Part shown: one piece after another, positions 9,867-19,751 of the stretch | Position numbering within the stretch: position 1 is the stretch's first letter | Layout of the letters: each line of letters begins with the position of its first letter | Origin: Kordiimonadaceae bacterium | GTDB lineage: Bacteria; Pseudomonadota; Alphaproteobacteria; Sphingomonadales; Emcibacteraceae | DNA length: 64,000 bases | NCBI GenBank assembly: GCA_018675425.1 | Contig: JABGYD010000026.1 | Location: 1 to 64,000, forward strand | Direction of reading: 5' to 3' | The notes under the pieces: model-generated | Database searches by the model: none | Told to the model about the DNA's origin: nothing | Seen by the model: only the letters and a program-made list of their open reading frames with translations | Translations under genes and position numbers: made by a program

Positions 9867-11451
9867 AGTAAAGGACTTTTCCCTCTCAATAAACGATGAA
9901 ATTATTCTTCATAATATTAATATGGAGATTAAGGCTGGAAAAGTGTTGGCCATAGTAGGAGAGAGTGGTTCAGGTAAATCTATGATGTCGTCTGCTATTA
10001 TTAATTTATTACCGCAGGGAGCTAAACTTAAAGGTAAAATTTTACTTAATAATGATAATCTCCTAGATAAGTCTGAACGCGAGATGTGCCTTCACCGCAT
10101 GAATGATTTAGGTATGATTTTTCAGGAACCTATGACTGCACTAAATCCTCTAGAAACTATCGGCACACAAATTATGGAAGCCATTAAACTAACAAATCCA
10201 AAAATTCGATATAAGGATCTATTAAAAAAAGCCGAATTAATTCTTGAGCGGGTTGAAATGGATAAAAATCGTTTTCCACTAAATACATATCCACATAAGC
10301 TTTCTGGAGGTCAACGACAGCGTGTAGTTATTGCTATAGCTCTGTCACAAAACCCTAAACTTTTAATAGCGGATGAACCAACGACAGCACTTGACGTAAC
10401 TACACAAGCAAAAATTATGAAACTTCTTATGAAGTTGGTCAAAGATTACGGGATAGGAATTATTTTAGTAAGTCATGACTTAGCGGTTGTCGCAGACCTT
10501 GCAGATCATATTGTTATTATGAGAAAGGGAAAGGTTGTTGAGCAAGGGGATACAAAAACTTTTTTTAAGTCTATGAAACATAGTTATTCAAAACAATTAT
10601 TTGATGCTGCAAAACACAAATTATATGAAAAAAATATAACTGTGGGCTCTGAAGTATTATTAGAAGTTCTTAATTTGACAAAAGAGTATAATCTAGCAAA
10701 TAAAAAACCTCTTAAGGCAGTTAATAATGTAAGTTTTACTCTTAATCGAGGAGAAAACCTTGGTTTAGTGGGAGAGAGCGGTTGTGGAAAATCTACTCTT
10801 GCCCGCTGTATATTGGGACTTGAAAAATTCAGTAAAGGTAAAATACACATTGCTGGAAGGCCGTTTTATGGACAAAAAGAACTACGCCGCTGCATAAATG
10901 TAGTCTTTCAGGATCCATTTGGAAGTTTTAATCCTCGACATACAGTCGAACGGCTCGTAGCAGAGCCTTTTTATGTATTAAAAAAACCTTTAACAACTTT
11001 TGAGAAGAGGGTTAAAGTCCTCCGAATGCTAAAATTAGTGGGTCTAGGTGATGGGGACTTAAAAAAATACCCTCACGAATTTTCTGGAGGACAGCGACAA
11101 AGAATAGCAATTGCACGTGCTTTGATAACAGAGCCAGATATAATACTTCTCGACGAGTCAACTTCTGCTCTTGATGTAATAATAAGAACTCAAATATTAG
11201 ATCTTCTCAGGGACTTAACCAAGAAGTTAGGAATTTCTTATTTATTCATTTCACATGACTTAACAACTGTAAAAAATATTACAAACAGGGTTTTAGTTAT
11301 GAAAGACGGCGTTATAGTTGAGGAGGGTTTAACTGCTGAGATCTATAAAAATCCAAAACATCACTATACAAAATCATTGATTGAAGCGAGCCCGGATATT
11401 ACAAGGGCTATTAAGAGTAAAGAGGAAAATAATAATGAAAATACCCTTTAA
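9853..11451 (+). CDS. Dipeptide ABC transporter ATP-binding protein, fused DppD-DppF type
   Basis: Two Walker A motifs (GESGSGKSMM; GESGCGKSTL), two signature motifs (LSGGQRQRVVIA; FSGGQRQRIAIA). Confidence 0.94.
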   Translation: MTLLKVKDFSLSINDEIILHNINMEIKAGKVLAIVGESGSGKSMMSSAIINLLPQGAKLKGKILLNNDNLLDKSEREMCLHRMNDLGMIFQEPMTALNPLETIGTQIMEAIKLTNPKIRYKDLLKKAELILERVEMDKNRFPLNTYPHKLSGGQRQRVVIAIALSQNPKLLIADEPTTALDVTTQAKIMKLLMKLVKDYGIGIILVSHDLAVVADLADHIVIMRKGKVVEQGDTKTFFKSMKHSYSKQLFDAAKHKLYEKNITVGSEVLLEVLNLTKEYNLANKKPLKAVNNVSFTLNRGENLGLVGESGCGKSTLARCILGLEKFSKGKIHIAGRPFYGQKELRRCINVVFQDPFGSFNPRHTVERLVAEPFYVLKKPLTTFEKRVKVLRMLKLVGLGDGDLKKYPHEFSGGQRQRIAIARALITEPDIILLDESTSALDVIIRTQILDLLRDLTKKLGISYLFISHDLTTVKNITNRVLVMKDGVIVEEGLTAEIYKNPKHHYTKSLIEASPDITRAIKSKEENNNENTL

Positions 11452-12886
11452 TAGTGAACAAATACTCATAAATGGTAAGTGGCAGAATGCTGAAAATAAT
11501 AAAACATTAGACGTCATTAATCCATCAAATGGGGAGCTACTTTGTAAAATTGGTCGCGGATCATTCAATGACATTGACTGTGCTGTTGTGGCAGCTCAGG
11601 ATGCGTTAAATGGGGTTTGGGGCAATTATTCCGCAATGGAGCGGGGTAGAGTGATTACAAAAATAGGTGAAAAAATACTAGAATATATTGATGTTCTAAC
11701 AGAGCTTGAAAGTCTCGATGTTGGGAAACCTACTAAACAAGCCCGAGCAGATGCAATTGCAATGGCCAGATATATGGAATTTTATGGAGGATCTGCCGAT
11801 AAAGTTCATGGCCATACTATTCCCTATATGGACGGGTATACAGTTTTTACATTACGAGAACCACATGGTGTTACAGGTCATATAATTCCTTGGAACTATC
11901 CAATGCAAATTACGGGACGGTGTGTTGGTGGGGCCTTGGCGATGGGTAATACTTGCGTACTAAAGCCAGCAGAGGATGCATGCTTAACTGCCCTCATGTT
12001 TGCGCGAATTGCAGAAGAGGCTGGGTTACCAAAGGGCGTTCTGAATGTTGTCACTGGTCTTGGCATTGAAGCTGGTGCAGCACTTAGCAGTCACCCTGGG
12101 ATACATCATATTAGTTTCACAGGTTCAGTTGGTATTGGTAAACTTATTCAGAAGGCTGCAGGTAACAACATTGTTCCCGTTACACTTGAACTTGGCGGTA
12201 AATCTCCACAAATAATTTTTGATGATGCAGATTTAGATGCTGCATTGCCATTTTTAGTTAATGGGGGAATTCAAAATGCTGGCCAAACTTGCTCAGCTGG
12301 AACTAGAATACTTATCCAGCGAGGCGTTTATGAAAAAGTAATTAAAATGATGTGTAGTAAAATATCTTTACTCAAAGTCGGATCAGCCATTGATGATCTT
12401 GACCTTGGACCACTCATATCACCAAAACAAAAAATTGTTGTAGAAAGATATATTGCTCATGGAGTTGAAAGTGGCTTAAAAATAGCTGCGCAAGGTCTAA
12501 TCAGCGATGATTGCCCCTCAGCAGGTTGTTATGTTGTACCTACATTATTCCGAGATGTTCCGCCAGACCATAAACTTGCTCAAGAGGAAATTTTTGGTCC
12601 TATTCAAGTTGCAATTCCTTTTGATACTGAAGAGGAGGCTGTAAATCTCGCTAATGGAACAGAATTTGGTCTCGTGACGGGTGTTTGGACCCGTGATGGA
12701 AGTCGACAATTACGTATTGCTAAAGCCATTAAAGCTGGCCAAATTTTCATAAATAATTATGGTGCCGGTGGTGGCGTTGAGTTGCCTTTTGGTGGAGTGG
12801 GAAAATCAGGTTTTGGTCGTGAGAAGGGTTTTGAGGCACTTTATGGCTTCTCTGTTTTAAAAACAATTGCTGCTTACCACGGCTAA
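11435..12886 (+). CDS. NAD-dependent aldehyde dehydrogenase family protein
   Basis: PWNYPMQITGR, FTGSVGIGKLIQ, VTLELGGKSPQIIF, NAGQTCSAGTR. Start moved to ATG 11435 (MKIPFNSEQILINGKW). Confidence 0.93.
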   Translation: MKIPFNSEQILINGKWQNAENNKTLDVINPSNGELLCKIGRGSFNDIDCAVVAAQDALNGVWGNYSAMERGRVITKIGEKILEYIDVLTELESLDVGKPTKQARADAIAMARYMEFYGGSADKVHGHTIPYMDGYTVFTLREPHGVTGHIIPWNYPMQITGRCVGGALAMGNTCVLKPAEDACLTALMFARIAEEAGLPKGVLNVVTGLGIEAGAALSSHPGIHHISFTGSVGIGKLIQKAAGNNIVPVTLELGGKSPQIIFDDADLDAALPFLVNGGIQNAGQTCSAGTRILIQRGVYEKVIKMMCSKISLLKVGSAIDDLDLGPLISPKQKIVVERYIAHGVESGLKIAAQGLISDDCPSAGCYVVPTLFRDVPPDHKLAQEEIFGPIQVAIPFDTEEEAVNLANGTEFGLVTGVWTRDGSRQLRIAKAIKAGQIFINNYGAGGGVELPFGGVGKSGFGREKGFEALYGFSVLKTIAAYHG

Positions 12887-12916
12887 ATTAACAAATTAGA
12901 AAGATTATATAAAACT

Positions 12917-13663
12917 ATGAAATTAAAGAATAAAATTGCAATTGTGACGGGCGGTGCCTCTGGATTTGGAGCTGGTATTGTACGTAAATTTATTGCTGAA
13001 GGGGCCAAAGTTGTTATTGCAGACATAAATATTTCGTTAGCTGAAAAACTAGCTAGAGAACTTGGTGAAGAAGCTATCTCCGCAGAGGTCGATGTTTCTG
13101 ATAATATAAGTGTTAAGCGCCTGGTAGAGAGTACAATATCAAAATTTGAAACGATTGATATTTTAGTCAACAATGCGGGTATAGGCCATCAACCTCAAGC
13201 ACTAGATAAGCTTTCTGAAGATGATTTTGATCGTATTTTTAACGTAAATGCTAAATCTGTTTTTTATACAGCCCAACAAGTTGTTCCTATTATGAAAATA
13301 GCCAAGAGTGGGGTAATTTTAAATGTAGCAAGTACGGGAGGAGTTAGTCCAAGGCCAAATCTAACCTGGTACAATGCTTCAAAGGGTTGGATGATTACGG
13401 CTACTAAAGCAATGGCGGTAGAGTTAGCTTCATTTGGCATCCGTGTAAATGCTATTAACCCTGTTGCGGGCGAAACCCCTCTTCTCGCAACCTTCATGGG
13501 AGAAGATACTCCTGAAATACGTGAGAAGTTTCTTTCAACAATCCCAATGGGCAGATTTTCAACACCAACTGATATGGGAAATACCGCATGTTTTCTTTGT
13601 AGCGATGATGCAAGTATGATTACTGGCATTGCTATGAATGTTGATGGCGGACGTTGTATATAA
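12917..13663 (+). CDS. SDR family NAD(P)-dependent oxidoreductase
   Basis: IVTGGASGFGAGI, NNAGIG, YNASKGW, C-terminal NVDGGRCI. Confidence 0.92.
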   Translation: MKLKNKIAIVTGGASGFGAGIVRKFIAEGAKVVIADINISLAEKLARELGEEAISAEVDVSDNISVKRLVESTISKFETIDILVNNAGIGHQPQALDKLSEDDFDRIFNVNAKSVFYTAQQVVPIMKIAKSGVILNVASTGGVSPRPNLTWYNASKGWMITATKAMAVELASFGIRVNAINPVAGETPLLATFMGEDTPEIREKFLSTIPMGRFSTPTDMGNTACFLCSDDASMITGIAMNVDGGRCI

Positions 13664-13699
13664 GTAATCAATTGTAATTTAATTTTAATTGGACAAAAT

Positions 13700-14698
13700 A
13701 TGTTTAAACCTGGACCACAAAACTTAATTACTGACGTTGAAGGAATAAGCGTTGGACACGCGCAGGATCAAAAAGTTAGGACTGGAACTACATTACTTTT
13801 TTGTCCAAGCTCCGTAACTGGTGGTGTAGACGTTCGTGGGGGTGGGCCTGGCCTTCGTGACGTGGAGGTTCTTGCTCCAGAAAACCTTATCGGTCGTGCA
13901 GATGCTGTAATTTTATCTGGGGGCAGTGTGTTTGGTCTTGCAGCAGGTGACGGAGTTGCAAAGATACTATCTAAACAGAATATTGGTCTAAAATTTACGG
14001 AAACTATGCCGGCAGTGCCTATTGTTGTTGGGGCTATATTATTTGATTTGGTTAACGGTGGAGACAAAAATTGGGATTTAGACACTCCTTATCATGATCT
14101 TGGAATTAAAGCTCTATCTGACGCTCAAGAACGAAATGGAGCAAGATTTCCCCTTGGTAACCATGGCGCAGGGCTTGGGGCCCGTGCTGGTAATAAGGAA
14201 GGAGGGCTCGGGTCAGCTTCGCTTGACCTTGGTGATGGATTAATGGTTGGAGCTCTAGTTGCCGTAAATAGTGTTGGCAGTGTTTTTATGCCAGATGGTA
14301 AGACTTATTGGGCACAACCCTTTGCTTACGGTGATGAACTTGGGGGACAAAAGTCAAACCCTAATCAAGACCCTGCGATACAGCCCATACCAGACGATGC
14401 CAAACTAAAGGGAATGACCGCCGGCACTAATACTACGATTGGAGTTATTGCTACGTCTGCAAAATTAACTACGGCTGAATGTAAGCGTGTAGCAATGATG
14501 GCACACGATGGATTTGCAAGAGCTATTCGACCCGTTCATACACCTTCTGATGGGGACACAATATTTTGTATTTCAGGCGGCACTAAAGAAATTCCCAATG
14601 GCACAACAAGAGCTGGTTGGTTAAGTGAAATCGGCTCAGCTGCAGCTGACACTATGGCAAGGGCAATTGCCAGAGGTGTTTATGAGGCCCAGAAATAA
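13700..14698 (+). CDS. P1 family peptidase (DmpA/L-aminopeptidase-D-esterase type)
   Basis: NLITDVEGISVGHAQD, GGGPGLRDVEVLAPENL, ILSGGSVFGLAAGDGV, TNTTIGVIATSAKLT. Confidence 0.9.
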   Translation: MFKPGPQNLITDVEGISVGHAQDQKVRTGTTLLFCPSSVTGGVDVRGGGPGLRDVEVLAPENLIGRADAVILSGGSVFGLAAGDGVAKILSKQNIGLKFTETMPAVPIVVGAILFDLVNGGDKNWDLDTPYHDLGIKALSDAQERNGARFPLGNHGAGLGARAGNKEGGLGSASLDLGDGLMVGALVAVNSVGSVFMPDGKTYWAQPFAYGDELGGQKSNPNQDPAIQPIPDDAKLKGMTAGTNTTIGVIATSAKLTTAECKRVAMMAHDGFARAIRPVHTPSDGDTIFCISGGTKEIPNGTTRAGWLSEIGSAAADTMARAIARGVYEAQK

Positions 14699-14767
14699 TA
14701 TTAGACAATTAAATTTAAAATAAATTTTGATTTACTATTCTGTTTTATATTGTTTAATAGTTGAAAG

Positions 14768-14806
14768 AAATTGCTCGAATTCCTATAAAGGGAATTCGAG
14801 CAATTT
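14768..14806. terminator. Bidirectional intrinsic-terminator-like hairpin between convergent genes
   Basis: Perfect 16-bp inverted repeat AAATTGCTCGAATTCC-tataaag-GGAATTCGAGCAATTT, flanked by A/T-rich tracts. Confidence 0.75.
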
Positions 14807-14815
14807 ATATTGTAT

Positions 14816-16159
14816 TTAAATATTATCAATTGCCATCTTCATTGCGGCAAGGGCACCTTTTAATTTATGTTGAGTTGTAGCAAGGTTCATGCGCATATAA
14901 CCACGACCACCAGTACCATAATTTTCACCTGGGTTTAGGTTAACACCAGCCTTTTCGATGAAAAACTTTTGTAACATATCGCCCACACGTTTTCCCTCTT
15001 CTGGTTTACCTAATTTTTTAGCAACTGAAGAGCAATCTATAAATGCAAGATAAGTACCTTCATGAACATTGTAATCTATATCACGCATACTTTTGGAGCA
15101 AAAATCTTCTAATAAGCGGCAATTTCCATCCATGTACGCTTGCATATCATCCATATAAGTAGCACCATGTTTATAAGCAGCGTTACAGGCAATCATGCCA
15201 AGTATGTTTAATGATCCCCGTTGGTGCCCACTTTTTTTCAAATTATTAATCATTTCCATGTTATCAGAAAAGAGATAGGCTACGTGCTGTGCTGCAAGAT
15301 TAAATGATTTGCTGGTAGATTTTAATGTGTAACTTGACATTGCATATTTTTCACCAAGGGTGGCGTATGGAGTATAAGTTGCGCCTTTGTTAATAAAATC
15401 ACAATGAATTTCATCAGCAACAACAAGAACACCTTTTTCTATACATAAGTCGCCCATGGCCCTCATAATATCTGGGCTCCAACAATTTCCAGTTGGATTT
15501 TGAGGATTACAAAATAACATCACCTTTACTTCGTTTTCATCTATTTGACTTGCCATTGCCTCTAGATCCATTTCCCAATTGCCATCAATGAGTTTTAAAG
15601 GATTTTCAACGGTAGTAAATTGTGCGTTACGAACTACACCAAAAAAACCAGAATAACCTGGAGTTTGAACAAGAATTGGTGCTCCGCTTGTATTATGAAG
15701 TTTGAGAATGGAAAGGCAGCCATCGAGAACACCATGCGAGTTTAAAATACTACCAGGCTTAACTTCTTGATTATAACGTTTTTTATTCCAAGCTATAATG
15801 TTTTCATAATAATCTGCTGGTGCTGCTTGATAACCCCAATTTTGATGACCCATACGTCTCATTAGCGCTTCAGTAACATGAGGTAGAGTTCGAAAGTCCA
15901 TATCTGCCACACCCATAGGAAATGGAACATCAAAGGGTCTTGCGCGCCTCCGTATTCCATCCCACTTGGCGTCTCCGGATCCAATACGATTAAATTCCTC
16001 ATTAAGATCGTAGGACATAGACATTGAAATATTACCTAACCCTCTAGCATTAGCTGCTGATGGAAGTGCTAGTCCACCTCCAATAGCGCTCCCAATAAGG
16101 GCAGTAGCGCTTGCACCTTTCATAAAAAATCGACGATTTAAATTTTTACTTTTTAACAT
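14816..16159 (-). CDS. MalY/PatB-type PLP-dependent aminotransferase (putative C-S beta-lyase), Tat signal
   Basis: NRRFFMKGASATALIGSAIGGGLALPSAANA; GVADMDFRTLP; NPQNPTGNCW; VADEIHCDF; STSKSFNLAA (PLP Lys). Confidence 0.87.
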   Translation of the reverse strand: MLKSKNLNRRFFMKGASATALIGSAIGGGLALPSAANARGLGNISMSMSYDLNEEFNRIGSGDAKWDGIRRRARPFDVPFPMGVADMDFRTLPHVTEALMRRMGHQNWGYQAAPADYYENIIAWNKKRYNQEVKPGSILNSHGVLDGCLSILKLHNTSGAPILVQTPGYSGFFGVVRNAQFTTVENPLKLIDGNWEMDLEAMASQIDENEVKVMLFCNPQNPTGNCWSPDIMRAMGDLCIEKGVLVVADEIHCDFINKGATYTPYATLGEKYAMSSYTLKSTSKSFNLAAQHVAYLFSDNMEMINNLKKSGHQRGSLNILGMIACNAAYKHGATYMDDMQAYMDGNCRLLEDFCSKSMRDIDYNVHEGTYLAFIDCSSVAKKLGKPEEGKRVGDMLQKFFIEKAGVNLNPGENYGTGGRGYMRMNLATTQHKLKGALAAMKMAIDNI

Positions 16160-16278
16160 ATTTCATTCCTATTATTTATTGAACTAAGTCAGATTGCATC
16201 AGTGAATACAATCTGTCAATGATGTGATTAATAAAGATCCCGCAGAACAGCAAAGTCTCTTATTTATGAGTAAATTTT

Positions 16279-17703
16279 CTAAATATTATTTATTGCAATT
16301 TCAATATTCTCCATTGCCTTTAATAATGTTGCTCTATTAGTAGCTAGATTCATTCGCATAAACCCGTCTCCACCCTTGCCGTAATTTTCACCTGGATTTA
16401 TGTCGATCCTCGCGTTATCCAACATCCATTTTTTAAGATAAGAACCACCAGTATAAGTTTTAATGCTAGTAACTCCAAAAAAGTCAGTGGCTGTCACGTT
16501 ATTAGCTTTATTATAAATGTTAAGTTCAGAAGCCTTTGTTTCAACATCTAACTTTTCAGAAAGTTCCCTACAGTCAAGCCAGGCAAGATAAGTACCCTCT
16601 TGAACTTGATATTTAATAATTGGAATACGGTCTGCACAAAATTTTTCAACATATTTTGCATTTTCAGTAAGATACAGGTTTTGTTCATCAATATAATCAT
16701 CTCCGTGTTTTAAGGCCTCGTTTGATGCAATCATGCCCATTATGTTAAGGAGTAGACGTTGATGCCCGCCTTTTAATACCTTGTCGATATATGAGCGATT
16801 ATGAGAAAACATATATCCAGTGCGATGTGAGGCTAAATTAAATGATTTGCTAGTTGATTTATATGAAATGCTGTTTTGAGCATATTTGTCACCGAGGGAT
16901 GCGTACGCTACATATTTATTGCCATTCGTGACAAAGTCACAGTGGATTTCATCAGCAATCACAAGACAGTCATGGGCGTTACAAATATCCCCCATTCTGC
17001 GCAATTCATCAGCCGTCCAACAATTTCCAGTAGGGTTTTGTGGATTGCAGAGGATATATAATTTAATGCCTGTAGAAATTTGTGCCTCAAAATCATCCCA
17101 GTCCACTACATAGCGACCATCATCATTTCTAATCATTTCACTCTCTGCTTCATACATATTGGCTTGATGAATAGTAGCAAAAAAACTCGAATAGTTTGGA
17201 GTAAGAAGAAGTACGCGATCACCATCTTTACCAAAAGCTTTTAATGTAGAAAGAACTCCGTCTAACACGCCTACGGAATTCAAGATATTTCCTTGAGGTA
17301 CATCTGCGTCATATCTTCTTTTATTCCAGGCAACAATATTTTTAGAGTAATCTAGGGGGGGCAATTCATAACCCCAATTTTCTGTTTCAAGACGTTTTTT
17401 AAGTGCTGAAGTAACTTGTGGTAATGTGCGAAAGTCCATATCAGCAATGCCCATCCCCACATCAAGCTGGTTATCTGGATTAAACATTTTGATCATGTCA
17501 AATTTAACGCTGTTTGTACCGACACGGTTATAGCCAGCATCAAAGTTGACTTTTTCATATGGAGTTATTGTTTCATTATCTATTTGTTGAGGTTCTGAAC
17601 CTACTTGTTCTGCGCAGCCTGTAAGGGTTGCAGTTCCAACTAAAGCAGCAACACCAGTCCCTTTGATAAAAAAACGGCGATTAATTGTTGAAAGTGATTT
17701 CAT
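16279..17703 (-). CDS. MalY/PatB-type PLP-dependent aminotransferase (putative C-S beta-lyase), Tat signal with lipobox-like LTGC
   Basis: INRRFFIKGTGVAALVGTATLTGCAEQ; GIADMDFRTLP; NPQNPTGNCW; IADEIHCDF; STSKSFNLAS. Tandem paralog of the neighbour. Confidence 0.86.
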   Translation of the reverse strand: MKSLSTINRRFFIKGTGVAALVGTATLTGCAEQVGSEPQQIDNETITPYEKVNFDAGYNRVGTNSVKFDMIKMFNPDNQLDVGMGIADMDFRTLPQVTSALKKRLETENWGYELPPLDYSKNIVAWNKRRYDADVPQGNILNSVGVLDGVLSTLKAFGKDGDRVLLLTPNYSSFFATIHQANMYEAESEMIRNDDGRYVVDWDDFEAQISTGIKLYILCNPQNPTGNCWTADELRRMGDICNAHDCLVIADEIHCDFVTNGNKYVAYASLGDKYAQNSISYKSTSKSFNLASHRTGYMFSHNRSYIDKVLKGGHQRLLLNIMGMIASNEALKHGDDYIDEQNLYLTENAKYVEKFCADRIPIIKYQVQEGTYLAWLDCRELSEKLDVETKASELNIYNKANNVTATDFFGVTSIKTYTGGSYLKKWMLDNARIDINPGENYGKGGDGFMRMNLATNRATLLKAMENIEIAINNI

Positions 17704-17878
17704 TTTTTATTTCCCTGATTAAAACTCCCAATTCATTCGTATCATGGTCCTGTCAAAAGTGTCAACTTCTCGATTGTGGAAAATTTATTAATATAATAAA
17801 ATATTTTTCTATGAAGCGTGGGAAGGGGGTTATATATAGGTGGTACACAAGTTTATATGATTTTAGGTCTATTTCAGA

Positions 17879-19045
17879 ATGCATAACAATAAAGTTAACA
17901 ATAGTTCTGCTGAGAATAACAAGACTACTAACAATGGTTTAGGTAACTCAAATCGCGGAAACAAAAATCGAAAAAGAAAAAAGAACCGCAGTAATGTGTA
18001 CGGCGTTGTTGATTTAGGCACTAATAATTGTAGGTTATTAATTGCCATTGTAAAGGGCAACGGTTTTAAGGTTATCGATAGCTACTCCCGTATTGTGCGC
18101 CTTGGTGAAGGTTTTCAGAAACAAAAAAGTATTTCTGAAGAAGCCATAGAGCGAACAATATCCTCTCTAAAGATTTGCATGGAAAAAATGAACCGTCGAG
18201 GTGTTACCCGAATGTGGAATGTTGCTACTCAGGCATGTCGTGAAGCAGAAAATAGTAGTGAATTTTTAAAAATTGTTGAAGACAACACAAAAATCAAACT
18301 TGATATCATTGATTCAAGAGAGGAAGCACGCCTGGCGGTTCTGAGCTGCAAGGAGCTTCTCGATACTAAATATAATAAAGGTATTATCTTTGATATTGGC
18401 GGGGGTAGCACGGAAGTTATTTTTGTCGAATTTTGTAAGAAAAAAAATCCAAAAATAATTGATTGGGTTTCATTACCTCTTGGCGTGGTTAACCTCTCTG
18501 AACAATATGGTACTAAAGAAGCCTTAACTGACGAAAAATATATTGAAATAAAAAATCTAGTAAAGGAATATCTAATTCCTTTTGAGAAAAAAAATCTTAT
18601 TAATGATGCAATAGCTGAAAATAATGTTCAACTTATGGGAACCTCTGGTACAGTTACAACCTTAACAAGCATGTTTCTTAAACAAACTTTCTATGATCGT
18701 TCAAAGGTAGACGGAACTTGGGTGAAATCTAATGACTTAGTGAACTTATGTAATGATTTGTCAACTATGGACTACACTGAGCGACTTGCATTAAGAAACC
18801 TATCTAATGACAGAGCTGATCTCGTAGTTGCAGGGTGTGCAATTTTTGAAACGATTGTTGATATATGGCCTATCCAGGATGTACGGGTTGCAGACCGTGG
18901 TATTAGGGAAGGTATGTTGCACCATTTAATGGATAAGCAACGCCGAAAAAACAAGGCAAACCGTCGTAATAAATCCATTAAGCGTAAAAACCTGGATAAA
19001 AATAAAAAATTAATTAATCATATTCAGCAGTCTAGCGATGACTAA
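17879..19045 (+). CDS. Ppx/GppA phosphatase family protein
   Basis: YGVVDLGTNNCRLLIA; IFDIGGGSTEVIFV; MGTSGTVTTLTSM; ADRGIREGML; basic N- and C-terminal tails. Confidence 0.9.
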   Translation: MHNNKVNNSSAENNKTTNNGLGNSNRGNKNRKRKKNRSNVYGVVDLGTNNCRLLIAIVKGNGFKVIDSYSRIVRLGEGFQKQKSISEEAIERTISSLKICMEKMNRRGVTRMWNVATQACREAENSSEFLKIVEDNTKIKLDIIDSREEARLAVLSCKELLDTKYNKGIIFDIGGGSTEVIFVEFCKKKNPKIIDWVSLPLGVVNLSEQYGTKEALTDEKYIEIKNLVKEYLIPFEKKNLINDAIAENNVQLMGTSGTVTTLTSMFLKQTFYDRSKVDGTWVKSNDLVNLCNDLSTMDYTERLALRNLSNDRADLVVAGCAIFETIVDIWPIQDVRVADRGIREGMLHHLMDKQRRKNKANRRNKSIKRKNLDKNKKLINHIQQSSDD

Positions 19046-19751
19046 AAAACCTAAGCTTAGCAAAACTGGCAAAGAACGAAAACTTGATCCACGCGGAATT
19101 GTTCGAGGGGCAAAAACTCATGTTAAAACAGCTCGCTACAGAAAGTCATCCTCAACACGTTGGCTTCAGAGACAGCTTAATGATCCCTATGTAGCTGCAG
19201 CTAAACGGGATGGATACAGAAGCCGCGCTGCTTATAAAATTATTGAATTAGATGAAAAATTTAACTTCCTACACGGGGCTAAAGCTGTTGTTGACCTTGG
19301 TGCTGCTCCTGGTGGATGGTCGCAGGTTGCTGCCAAAGAATGTGCTGGAAATATATCAATTATTGGCATTGATTTACTTGATGTTTCCCCTGTGGCAGGA
19401 GCAACTATGCTTAAAATGGATTTTACAACTCCAGAAGCGGAACAGACCCTTTTGAAATTGATTACAGGACCTATTGATCTAGTAATGTCAGACATGGCAG
19501 CATCTACAACCGGACATCAAAATACTGACTATATTCGCACATTAGGCTTAATGGAACTTGCATTTGATTTTGCAATAAAGGTTCTTGGGGAAGATGGCAC
19601 ATTCATAGCCAAAGTTTTTGCTGGTGGCACCGATGCTAATATTCTCGCCAATCTTAAAAATAATTTTAGGTCTGTGCGTCATTTTAAACCTCCAGCAAGC
19701 AGATCTGAAAGTAAAGAAACTTATTTAGTAGCTCAAGGTTTTAAGGGATAG
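19038..19751 (+). CDS. rlmE: 23S rRNA (uridine-2'-O)-methyltransferase, RlmE/FtsJ family
   Basis: DPYVAAAKRDGYRSRAAYKIIELDEKF; VDLGAAPGGWSQVA; DLVMSDMAASTTGH. Overlaps the ppx/gppA ORF. Confidence 0.94.
   Translation: MTKKPKLSKTGKERKLDPRGIVRGAKTHVKTARYRKSSSTRWLQRQLNDPYVAAAKRDGYRSRAAYKIIELDEKFNFLHGAKAVVDLGAAPGGWSQVAAKECAGNISIIGIDLLDVSPVAGATMLKMDFTTPEAEQTLLKLITGPIDLVMSDMAASTTGHQNTDYIRTLGLMELAFDFAIKVLGEDGTFIAKVFAGGTDANILANLKNNFRSVRHFKPPASRSESKETYLVAQGFKG

Noticed and set aside
13264-13671. 135-aa ORF on minus strand
   Set aside because: Antisense to a clear SDR gene; composition is typical of shadow frames and no family motif is recognisable.
16279-17703. Second PLP enzyme as a pseudogene copy
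   Set aside because: Full-length frame with all key motifs, including the PLP lysine region, intact; differences look functional.
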